A DNA stretch of 64,000 nucleotides from Sabellastarte sp. h YS-2021 (lineage: Eukaryota > Annelida > Polychaeta > Sabellida > Sabellidae), in NCBI GenBank assembly GCA_964017235.1, contig OZ024936.1:13430496-13494495 (forward strand), in the 5' to 3' direction. A program made the translations under genes and the position numbers. The notes below the pieces were generated by a model that saw nothing but the letters and a program-made list of their open reading frames with translations, did no database searches and had not been told where the DNA came from. The number at the start of each line of letters is the position of its first letter. Position 1 is the stretch's first letter. Of this stretch, positions 1-10,100 are shown piece after piece.

Positions 1-906
1 TCCGAGGGACACCAATTTTTTTCTACCAATGGATAGAGTGGTCCAGTCTGAGTCTATACAATATAACAGGGTAGGGTCTAAAGACCTTAATTTCGTAGAT
101 ATGAGCAGAAACAGTATTTCCCATTGATTTTAAATGGGGATTTCGTCGTACATGTGTAGATGCCTTACCATCGAGTACGCCAATTTTGGTCGTTCCGAGG
201 GACACCAATTTTTTTCCACCAATGGATAGAGTGGTCCAGTCTGAGTCTATACAATATAGCAGGGTAGGGTCTAAAGACCTTAATTTCGTAGATATGAGCA
301 GAAACAGTATTTCCCATTGATTTTAAATGGGGATTTCGTCGTACATGTGTAGATGCCTTACCATCGAGTACGCCAATTTTGGTCGTTCCGAGGGACACCA
401 ATTTTTTTCCACCAATGGATAGAGTGGTCCAGTCTGAGTCTATACAATATAACAGGGTAGGGTCTAAAGACCTTAATTTCGTAGATATGAGCAGAAACAG
501 TATTTCCCATTGATTTTAAATGGGGATTTCGTCGTACATGTGTAGATGCCTTACCATCGAGTACGCCAATTTTGGTCGTTCCGAGGGACACCAATTTTTT
601 TTCCACCAATGGATAGAGTGGTCCAGTCTGAGTCTATACAATATAACAGGGTAGGGTCTAAAGACCTTAATTTCGTAGATATGAGCAGAAACAGTATTTC
701 CCACTGATTTTAAATGGGGATTTCGTCGTACATGTGTAGATGCCTTACCATCGAGTACGCCAATTTTGGTCGTTCCGAGGGACACAAATTGTTTTCCACC
801 AATGGATAGAGTGGTCCAGTCTGAGTCTATACAATATAACAGGGTAGGGTCTAAAGACCTTAATTTCGTAGATATGAGCAGACACAGTATTTCCCATTGA
901 TTTTAA

Positions 907-1099
907 ATGGGGATTTCGTCGTACATGTGTAGATGCCTTACCATCGAGTACGCCAATTTTGGTCGTTCCGAGGGACACCAATTTTTTTCCACCAATGGAT
1001 AGAGTGGTCCAGTCTGAGTCTATACAATATAACAGGGTAGGGTCTAAAGACCTTAATTTCGTAGATATGAGCAGAAACAGTATTTCCCATTGATTTTAA
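907..1099. repeat. Reference class A monomer (193 bp)
   Basis: This monomer carries the commonest state at every variable site I tracked. It starts ATGGGGATTT, followed by the 18-bp A cassette CGTCGTACATGTGTAGAT, then GCCTTACCATCGAG, a CCAATTTTGG dyad, a T7 tract, ccacc, tataacag, a GGTCTAAAGACC dyad, cagaaacag and CCCATTGATTTTAA. It is 79/193 GC and has seven CpG dinucleotides. Because 193 is not a multiple of 3, any open frame shifts from one A monomer to the next. About 62% of complete monomers are class A. Confidence 0.97.
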
Positions 1100-1300
1100 A
1101 TGGGGATTTTGCCATGCATATACACTAGTACAGGTGCCTTACCATCGAGTACGCCAATTTTGGTCGTTCCGAGGGACACCAATTTTTTTCCACCAATGGA
1201 TAGAGTGGTCCAGTCTGAGTCTATACAATATAACAGGGTAGGGTCTAAAGACCTTAATTTCGTAGATATGAGCAGAAACAGTATTTCCCATTGATTTTAA
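1100..1300. repeat. Reference class B monomer (201 bp)
   Basis: It is the same as class A outside the cassette. The cassette (1110-1135) is 26 bp, contains the 6-bp palindromes ATGCAT and ACTAGT, and ends ACAGGT. Sub-types recur: ending ACAGCT with ccatgg downstream (for example 7967); ccattgag (for example 16402); ttcccatc (for example 16603); ttgccatc with gtccactctg (for example 9728); ttacgatc with ttctgag (for example 8755); and ggtacc (for example 51080). Its length of 201 is divisible by 3, so a spurious 64-codon frame is open in nearly every copy. Confidence 0.97.
1110..1135. other. Class-defining cassette, B state (example)
   Basis: This 26-bp segment is where B replaces the 18-bp A segment. 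Flanking sequence on both sides (ATGGGGATTT before, GCCTTACCAT after) is shared by both classes. The edges are sharp: I saw no monomer with an intermediate cassette among the 325. The A and B cassettes align poorly, so this is a segment replacement or an old, heavily diverged stretch rather than a few point changes. Confidence 0.85.
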
Positions 1301-1305
1301 ATGGG
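1287..1305. repeat. Dyad at the monomer junction (example)
   Basis: CCCATT (1287-1292) and AATGGG (1300-1305) are perfect 6-bp inverted arms around a 7-bp AT-rich loop GATTTTA. The dyad occurs at nearly every monomer junction. In the cccactg variant (for example ending 713, 8160, 17769) one arm base is changed. Two smaller dyads lie in each monomer: GGTCT-AA-AGACC (1242-1253) and CCAA-TT-TTGG (1154-1163). Confidence 0.8.
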
Positions 1306-1553
1306 GATTTCGTCGTACATGTGTAGATGCCTTACCATGGAGTACGCCAATTTTGGTCGTTCCGAGGGACACCAATTTTTTTCCACCAATGGATAGAGTG
1401 GTCCAGTCTGAGTCTATACAATATAACAGGGTAGGGTCTAAAGACCTTAATTTCGTAGATATGAGCAGAAACAGTATTTCCCATTGATTTTAAATGGGGA
1501 TTTCGTCGTACATGTGTAGATGCCTTACCATCGAGTACGCCAATTTTGGTCGT

Positions 1554-3106
1554 TCCGAGGGACACCAATTTTTTTCTACCAATGGATAGAGTGGTCCAGT
1601 CTGAGTCTATACAATATAACAGGGTAGGGTCTAAAGACCTTAATTTCGTAGATATGAGCAGAAACAGTATTTCCCATTGATTTTAAATGGGGATTTCGTC
1701 GTACATGTGTAGATGCCTTACCATCGAGTACGCCAATTTTGGTCGTTCCGAGGGACACCAATTTTTTTCCACCAATGGATAGAGTGGTCCAGTCTGAGTC
1801 TATACAATATAGCAGGGTAGGGTCTAAAGACCTTAATTTCGTAGATATGAGCAGAAACAGTATTTCCCATTGATTTTAAATGGGGATTTCGTCGTACATG
1901 TGTAGATGCCTTACCATCGAGTACGCCAATTTTGGTCGTTCCGAGGGACACCAATTTTTTTCCACCAATGGATAGAGTGGTCCAGTCTGAGTCTATACAA
2001 TATAACAGGGTAGGGTCTAAAGACCTTAATTTCGTAGATATGAGCAGAAACAGTATTTCCCATTGATTTTAAATGGGGATTTCGTCGTACATGTGTAGAT
2101 GCCTTACCATCGAGTACGCCAATTTTGGTCGTTCCGAGGGACACCAATTTTTTTTCCACCAATGGATAGAGTGGTCCAGTCTGAGTCTATACAATATAAC
2201 AGGGTAGGGTCTAAAGACCTTAATTTCGTAGATATGAGCAGAAACAGTATTTCCCACTGATTTTAAATGGGGATTTCGTCGTACATGTGTAGATGCCTTA
2301 CCATCGAGTACGCCAATTTTGGTCGTTCCGAGGGACACAAATTGTTTTCCACCAATGGATAGAGTGGTCCAGTCTGAGTCTATACAATATAACAGGGTAG
2401 GGTCTAAAGACCTTAATTTCGTAGATATGAGCAGACACAGTATTTCCCATTGATTTTAAATGGGGATTTCGTCGTACATGTGTAGATGCCTTACCATCGA
2501 GTACGCCAATTTTGGTCGTTCCGAGGGACACCAATTTTTTTCCACCAATGGATAGAGTGGTCCAGTCTGAGTCTATACAATATAACAGGGTAGGGTCTAA
2601 AGACCTTAATTTCGTAGATATGAGCAGAAACAGTATTTCCCATTGATTTTAAATGGGGATTTTGCCATGCATATACACTAGTACAGGTGCCTTACCATCG
2701 AGTACGCCAATTTTGGTCGTTCCGAGGGACACCAATTTTTTTCCACCAATGGATAGAGTGGTCCAGTCTGAGTCTATACAATATAACAGGGTAGGGTCTA
2801 AAGACCTTAATTTCGTAGATATGAGCAGAAACAGTATTTCCCATTGATTTTAAATGGGGATTTCGTCGTACATGTGTAGATGCCTTACCATGGAGTACGC
2901 CAATTTTGGTCGTTCCGAGGGACACCAATTTTTTTCCACCAATGGATAGAGTGGTCCAGTCTGAGTCTATACAATATAACAGGGTAGGGTCTAAAGACCT
3001 TAATTTCGTAGATATGAGCAGAAACAGTATTTCCCATTGATTTTAAATGGGGATTTCGTCGTACATGTGTAGATGCCTTACCATCGAGTACGCCAATTTT
3101 GGTCGT
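1554..3106. repeat. 1553-bp higher-order repeat, copy 2
   Basis: It repeats copy 1 marker for marker, including the T8 tract (monomer 2073), cagacacag in the 2267 monomer and the ccatgg monomer at 2854. I noticed no base difference by eye. Identity ends at 3130, where monomer 3047 has ccacc and tctctacaatatagcag instead of ctacc. That places the exit from the HOR inside a monomer. Confidence 0.93.
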
Positions 3107-4429
3107 TCCGAGGGACACCAATTTTTTTCCACCAATGGATAGAGTGGTCCAGTCTGAGTCTCTACAATATAGCAGGGTAGGGTCTAAAGACCTTAATTTC
3201 GTAGATATGAGCAGAAACAGTATTTCCCATTGATTTTAAATGGGGATTTCGTCGTACATGTGTAGATGCCTTACCATCGAGTACGCCAATTTTGGTCGTT
3301 CCGAGGGACACCAATTTTTTTCCACCAATGGATAGAGTGGTCCAGTCTGAGTCTATACAATATAACAGGGTAGGGTCTAAAGACCTTAATTTCGTAGATA
3401 TGAGCAGAAACAGTATTTCCCATTGATTTTAAATGGGGATTTTGCCATGCATATACACTAGTACAGGTGCCTTACCATCGAGTACGCCAATTTTGGTCGT
3501 TCCGAGGGACACCAATTTTTTTCCACCAATGGATAGAGTGGTCCAGTCTGAGTCTATACAATATAACAGGGTAGGGTCTAAAGACCTTAATTTCGTAGAT
3601 ATGAGCAGAAACAGTATTTCCCATTGATTTTAAATGGGGATTTTGCCATGCATATACACTAGTACAGGTGCCTTACCATCGAGTACGCCAATTTTGGTCG
3701 TTCCGAGGGACACCAATTTTTTTCCACCAATGGATAGAGTGGTCCAGTCTGAGTCTATACAATATAACAGGGTAGGGTCTAAAGACCTTAATTTCGTAGA
3801 TATGAGCAGAAACAGTATTTCCCATTGATTTTAAATGGGGATTTCGTCGTACATGTGTAGATGCCTTACCATCGAGTACGCCAATTTTGGTCGTTCCGAG
3901 GGACACCAATTTTTTTCCACCAATGGATAGAGTGGTCCAGTCTGAGTCTATACAATATAACAGGGTAGGGTCTAAAGACCTTAATTTCGTAGATATGAGC
4001 AGAAACAGTATTTCCCATTGATTTTAAATGGGGATTTTGCCATGCATATACACTAGTACAGGTGCCTTACCATCGAGTACGCCAATTTTGGTCGTTCCGA
4101 GGGACACCAATTTTTTTCCACCAATGGATAGAGTGGTCCAGTCTGAGTCTATACAATATAACAGGGTAGGGTCTAAAGACCTTAATTTCGTAGATATGAG
4201 CAGAAACAGTATTTCCCATTGATTTTAAATGGGGATTTTGCCATGCATATACACTAGTACGGCTGCCTTACCATGGAGTACGCCAATTTTGGTCGTTCCG
4301 AGGGACACCAATTTTTTTCCACCAATGGATAGAGTGGTCCAGTCTGAGTCTATACAATATAACAGGGTAGGGTCTAAAGACCTTAATTTCGTAGATATGA
4401 GCAGAAACAGTATTTCCCATTGATTTTAA
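3107..4429. repeat. Satellite segment with a B-B-A motif
   Basis: Monomer starts are 3047 (A, tctctac/tatagcag), 3240 A, 3433 B, 3634 B, 3835 A, 4028 B and 4229 B. B-B-A (595 bp) occurs at 3433 and again from 4028. Monomer 4229 is an ACAGCT-ending B with ccatgg and a private acggct change in the cassette end. Confidence 0.9.
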
Positions 4430-5202
4430 ATGGGGATTTCGTCGTACATGTGTAGATGCCTTACCATCGAATACGCCAATTTTGGTCGTTCCGAGGGACA
4501 CCAATTTTTTTCTACCAATGGATAGAGTGGTCCAGTCTGAGTCTATACAATATAACAGGGTAGGGTCTAAAGACCTTAATTTCGTAGATATGAGCAGAAA
4601 CAGTATTTCCCATTGATTTTAAATGGGGATTTCGTCGTACATGTGTAGATGCCTTACCATCGAGTACGCCAATTTTGGTCGTTCCGAGGGACACCAATTT
4701 TTTTCCACCAATGGATAGAGTGGTCCAGTCTGAGTCTATACAATATAGCAGGGTAGGGTCTAAAGACCTTAATTTCGTAGATATGAGCAGAAACAGTATT
4801 TCCCATTGATTTTAAATGGGGATTTCGTCGTACATGTGTAGATGCCTTACCATCGAGTACGCCAATTTTGGTTGTTCCGAGGGACACCAATTTTTTTCCA
4901 CCAATGGATAGAGTGGTCCAGTCTGAGTCTATACAATATAACAGGGTAGGGTCTAAAGACCTTAATTTCGTAGATATGAGCAGAAACAGTATTTCCCATT
5001 GATTTTAAATGGGGATTTCGTCGTACATGTGTAGATGCCTTACCATCGAGTACGCCAATTTTGGTCGTTCCGAGGGACACCAATTTTTTTTCCACCAATG
5101 GATAGAGTGGTCCAGTCTGAGTCTATACAATATAACAGGGTAGGGTCTAAAGACCTTAATTTCGTAGATATGAGCAGAAACAGTATTTCCCATTGATTTT
5201 AA
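4430..5202. repeat. Partial third copy of the 1553-bp unit
   Basis: Four A monomers (4430, 4623, 4816, 5009) reproduce the ctacc, tatagcag, plain, T8 order of positions 1-713 at an offset of 4489. The match ends in monomer 5009, which ends cccattg rather than cccactg. Private changes are catcgaatac in 4430 and ggttgttcc in 4816. The next monomer is B (5203), not the expected acaaattg A. Confidence 0.9.
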
Positions 5203-7179
5203 ATGGGGATTTTGCCATTCATATACACTAGTACAGGTGCCTTACCATGGAGTACGCCAATTTTGGTCGTTCCGAGGGACACCAATTTTTTTCCACCAAT
5301 GGATAGAGTGGTCCAGTCTGAGTCTATACAATATAACAGGGTAGGGTCTAAAGACCTTAATTTCGTAGATATGAGCAGAAACAGTATTTCCCATTGATTT
5401 TAAATGGGGATTTTGCCATGCATATACACTAGTACAGCTGCCTAACCATGGAGTATGCCAATTTTGGTCGTTCCGAGGGACACCAATTTTTTCCACCAAT
5501 GGATAGAGTGGTCCAGTCTGAGTCTATACAATATAACAGGGTAGGGTCTAAAGACCTTAATTTCGTAGATATGAGCAGAAACAGTATTTCCCACTGATTT
5601 TAAATGGGGATTTCGTCGTACATGTGTAGATGCCTTACCATCGAGTACGCCAATTTTGGTCGTTCCGAGGGACACAAATTGTTTTCCACCAATGGATAGA
5701 GTGGTCCAGTCTGAGTCTATACAATATAACAGGGTAGGGTCTAAAGACCTTAATTTCGTAGATATGAGCAGAAACAGTATTTCCCATTGATTTTAAATGG
5801 GGATTTTGCCATGCATATACACTAGTACAGGTGCCTTACCATCGAGTACACCAATTTTGGTCGTTCCGAGGGACACCAATTTTTTTCCACCAATAGATAG
5901 AGTGGTCCAGTCTGAGTCTATACAATATAACAGGGTAGGGTCTAAAGACCTTAATTTCGTAGATATGAGCAGAAACAGTATTTCCCATTGATTTTAAATG
6001 GGGATTTCGTCGTACATGTGTAGATGCCTTACCATCGAGTACGCCAATTTTGGTCGTTCCGAGGGACACCAATTTTTTTCCACCAATGGATAGAGTGGTC
6101 CAGTCTGAGTCTATACAATATAACAGGGTAGGGTCTAAAGACCTTAATTTCGTAGATATGAGCAGAAACAGTATTTCCCATTGATTTTAAATGGGGATTT
6201 TGCCATGCATATACACTAGTACAGGTGCCTTACCATCGAGTACGCCAATTTTGGTCGTTCCGAGGGACACCAATTTTTTTCCACCAATGGATAGAGTGGT
6301 CCAGTCTGAGTCTATACAATATAACAGGGTAGGGTCTAAAGACCTTAATTTCGTAGATATGAGCAGAAACAGTATTTCCCATTGATTTTAAATGGGGATT
6401 TCATCGTACATGTGTAGATGCCTTACCATCGAGTACGCCAATTTTGGTCGTTCCGAGGGACACCAATTTTTTTCCACCAATGGATAGAGTGGTCCAGTCT
6501 GAGTCTATACAATATAACAGGGTAGGGTCTAAAGACCTTAATTTCGTAGATATGAGCAGAAACAGTATTTCCCATTGATTTTAAATGGGGATTTTGCCAT
6601 GCATATACACTAGTACAGGTGCCTTACCATCGAGTACGCCAATTTTGGTCGTTCCGAGGGACACCAATTTTTTTCCACCAATGGATAGAGTGGTCCAGTC
6701 TGAGTCTATACAATATAACAGGGTAGGGTCTAAAGACCTTAATTTCGTAGATATGAGCAGAAACAGTATTTCCCATTGATTTTAAATGGGGATTTCGTCG
6801 TACATGTGTAGATGCCTTACCATGGAGTACGCCAATTTTGGTCGTTCCGAGGGACACCAATTTTTTTCCACCAATGGATAGAGTGGTCCAGTCTGAGTCT
6901 ATACAATATAACAGGGTAGGGTCTAAAGACCTTAATTTCGTAGATATGAGCAGAAACAGTATTTCCCATTGATTTTAAATGGGGATTTTGCCATGCATAT
7001 ACACTAGTACAGGTGCCTTCCCATCGAGTACGCCAATTTTGGTCGTTCCGAGGGACACCAATTTTTTTCCACCAATGGATAGAGTGGTCCAGTCTGAGTC
7101 TCTACAATATAGCAGGGTAGGGTCTAAAGACCTTAATTTCGTAGATATGAGCAGAAACAGTATTTCCCATTGATTTTAA
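5203..7179. repeat. A/B dimeric (394-bp) satellite sector
   Basis: B monomers start at 5203, 5404, 5797, 6191, 6585 and 6979, and A monomers at 5604, 5998, 6392 and 6786. From 5604 the array is a strict A-B dimer with a 394-bp period. Monomer 5203 has gccattcat, which destroys the ATGCAT palindrome. Monomer 5404 is 200 bp (T6 tract), has cctaacc and gtatgcc, and is the only B whose 64-codon frame gains an early stop. Monomer 6979 joins a ttcccatc B left part to a tctctac/tatagcag right part that elsewhere belongs to A monomers. Confidence 0.92.
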
Positions 7180-10100
7180 ATGGGGATTTCGTCGTACATG
7201 TGTAGATGCCTTACCATCGAGTACGCCAATTTTGGTCGTTCCGAGACCACCAATTTTTTTCCACCAATGGATAGAGTGGTCCAGTCTGAGTCTATACAAT
7301 ATAACAGGGTAGGGTCTAAAGACCTTAATTTCGTAGATATGAGCAGAAACAGTATTTCCCATTGATTTTAAATGGGGATTTTGCCATGCATATACACTAG
7401 TACAGGTGCCTTACCATCGAGTACGCCAGTTTTGGTCGTTCCGAGGGACACCAATTTTTTTCCACCAATGGATAGAGTGGTCCAGTCTGAGTCTATACAA
7501 TATAACAGGGTAGGGTCTAAAGACCTTAATTTCGTAGATATGAGCAGAAACAGTATTTCCCATTGATTTTAAATGGGGATTTTGCCATGCATATACACTA
7601 GTACAGGTGCCTTACCATCGAGTACGCCAATTTTGGTCGTTCCGAGGGACACCAATTTTTTTCCACCAATGGATAGAGTGGTCCAGTCTGAGTCTATACA
7701 ATATAACAGGGTAGGGTCTAAAGACCTTAATTTCGTAGATATGAGCAGAAACAGTATTTCCCATTGATTTTAAATGGGGATTTCGTCGTACATGTGTAGA
7801 TGCCTTACCATGGAGTACACCAATTTTGGTCGTTCCGAGGGACACCAATTTTTTTCCACCAATGGATAGAGTGGTCCAGTCTGAGTCTATACAATATAAC
7901 AGGGTAGGGTCTAAAGACCTTAATTTCGTAGATATGAGCAGAAACAGTATTTCCCATTGATTTTAAATGGGGATTTTGCCATGCATATACACTAGTACAG
8001 CTGCCTTACCATGGAGTACGCCAATTTTGGTCGTTCCGAGGGACACCAATTTTTTTCCACCAATGGATAGAGTGGTCCAGTCTGAGTCTATACAATATAA
8101 CAGGGTAGGGTCTAAAGACCTTAATTTCGTAGATATGAGCAGAAACAGTATTTCCCACTGATTTTAAATGGGGATTTTGTCGTACATGTGTAGATGCCTT
8201 ACCATCGAGTACGCCAATTTTGGTCGTTCCAAGGGACACAAATTGTTTTCCACCAATGGATAGAGTGGTCCAGTCTGAGTCTATACAATATAACAGGGTA
8301 GGGTCTAAAGACCTTAATTTCGTAGATATGAGCAGAAACAGTATTTCCCATTGATTTTAAATGGGGATTTTGCCATGCATATACACTAGTACAGGTGCCT
8401 TACCATCGAGTACGCCAATTTTGGTCGTTCCGAGGGACACCAATTTTTTTCCACCAATGGATAGAGTGGTCCAGTCTGAGTCTATACAATATAACAGGGT
8501 AGGGTCTAAAGACCTTAATTTCGTAGATATGAGCAGAAACAGTATTTCCCATTGATTTTAAATGGGGATTTCGTCGTACATGTGTAGATGCCTTACCATC
8601 GAGTACGCCAATTTTGGTCGTTCCGAGGGACACCAATTTTTTTCCACCAATGGATAGAGTGGTCCAGTCTGAGTCTATACAATATAACAGGGTAGGGTCT
8701 AAAGACCTTAATTTCGTAGATATGAGCAGAAACAGTATTTCCCATTGATTTTAAATGGGGATTTTGCCATGCATATACACTAGTACAGGTGCCTTACGAT
8801 CGAGTACGCCAATTTTGGTCGTTCTGAGGGACACCAATTTTTTTCCACCAATGGATAGAGTGGTCCAGTCTGAGTCTATACAATATAACAGGGTAGGGTC
8901 TAAAGACCTTAATTTCGTAGATATGAGCAGAAACAGTATTTCCCATTGATTTTAAATGGGGATTTCGTCGTACATGTGTAGATGCCTTACCATCGAGTAC
9001 GCCAATTTTGGTCGTTCCGAGGGACACCAATTTTTTTCCACCAATGGATAGAGTGGTCCAGTCTGAGTCTATACAATATAACAGGGTAGGGTCTAAAGAC
9101 CTTAATTTCGTAGATATGAGCAGAAACAGTATTTCCCATTGATTTTAAATGGGGATTTCGTCGTACATGTGTAGATGCCTTACCATCGAGTACGCCAATT
9201 TTGGTCGTTCCGAGGGACACCAATTTTTTTCTACCAATGGATAGAGTGGTCCAGTCTGAGTCTATACAATATAACAGGGTAGGGTCTAAAGACCTTAATT
9301 TCGTAGATATGAGCAGAAACAGTATTTCCCATTGATTTTAAATGGGGATTTCGTCGTACATGTGTAGATGCCTTACCATCGAGTACGCCAATTTTGGTCG
9401 TTCCGAGGGACACCAATTTTTTTCCACCAATGGATAGAGTGGTCCAGTCTGAGTCTATACAATATAGCAGGGTAGGGTCTAAAGACCTTAATTTCGTAGA
9501 TATGAGCAGAAACAGTATTTCCCATTGATTTTAAATGGGGATTTCGTCGTACATGTGTAGATGCCTTACCATCGAGTACGCCAATTTTGGTCGTTCCGAG
9601 GGACACCAATTTTTTTCCACCAATGGATAGAGTGGTCCAGTCTGAGTCTATACAATATAACAGGGTAGGGTCTAAAGACCTTAATTTCGTAGATATGAGC
9701 AGAAACAGTATTTCCCATTGATTTTAAATGGGGATTTTGCCATGCATATACACTAGTACAGGTGCCTTGCCATCGAGTACACCAATTTTGGTCGTTCCGA
9801 GGGACACCAATTTTTTTCCACCAATGGATAGAGTGGTCCACTCTGAGTCTATACAATATAACAGGGTAGGGTCTAAAGACCTTAATTTCGTAGATATGAG
9901 CAGAAACAGTATTTCCCATTGATTTTAAATGGGGATTTCGTCGTACATGTGTAGATGCCTTACCATCGAGTACGCCAATTTTGGTCGTTCCGAGGGACAC
10001 CAATTTTTTTCCACCAATGGATAGAGTGGTCCAGTCTGAGTCTATACAATATAACAGGGTAGGGTCTAAAGACCTTAATTTCGTAGATATGAGCAGAAAC

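Larger units (their letters stand above)
1..1553. repeat. 1553-bp higher-order repeat, copy 1
   Basis: This is an eight-monomer unit in circular phase: seven A and one B (B at 1100). Marker order from monomer 134 is tatagcag; plain A; an A with a T8 tract ending cccactg (520, 194 bp); acaaattg with cagacacag (714); plain A (907); B; an A with ccatgg (1301); an A with ctacc (1494). Position 1 lies inside a ctacc monomer, so the window cuts into an array that continues to the left. Confidence 0.95.

Noticed and set aside
520-713. T8 and T6 tracts as homopolymer sequencing errors
   Set aside because: T8 recurs at 520, 2073 and 5009, and T6 at 25215, 28141 and 37950, in homologous HOR positions with other linked markers, so most are real. 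The single T6 in 5404 and the loss in 7180 are less certain.
1111-1130. TATA-like promoter (catatac and acaatataac strings in each monomer)
   Set aside because: These short AT-rich strings recur in every monomer with no downstream gene, initiator or polyadenylation signal. They give no support for a specific promoter.
1100-1294. A plus-strand 64-codon open frame repeated in nearly every B monomer
   Set aside because: It exists because B is 201 bp (67 codons) and so repeats in frame. Variants change residues freely, one copy (5404) has an early stop, and class A shifts the frame. I see no initiation context, conserved domain or synonymous bias. It is a satellite by-product.
9566-10003. Minus-strand open frames of 142-145 codons (for example 9566-10003, 16441-16878, 61339-61776)
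   Set aside because: These are read-through of two or three monomers where a B monomer preserves frame between A monomers. Their sequence is only the satellite repeat in reverse complement.
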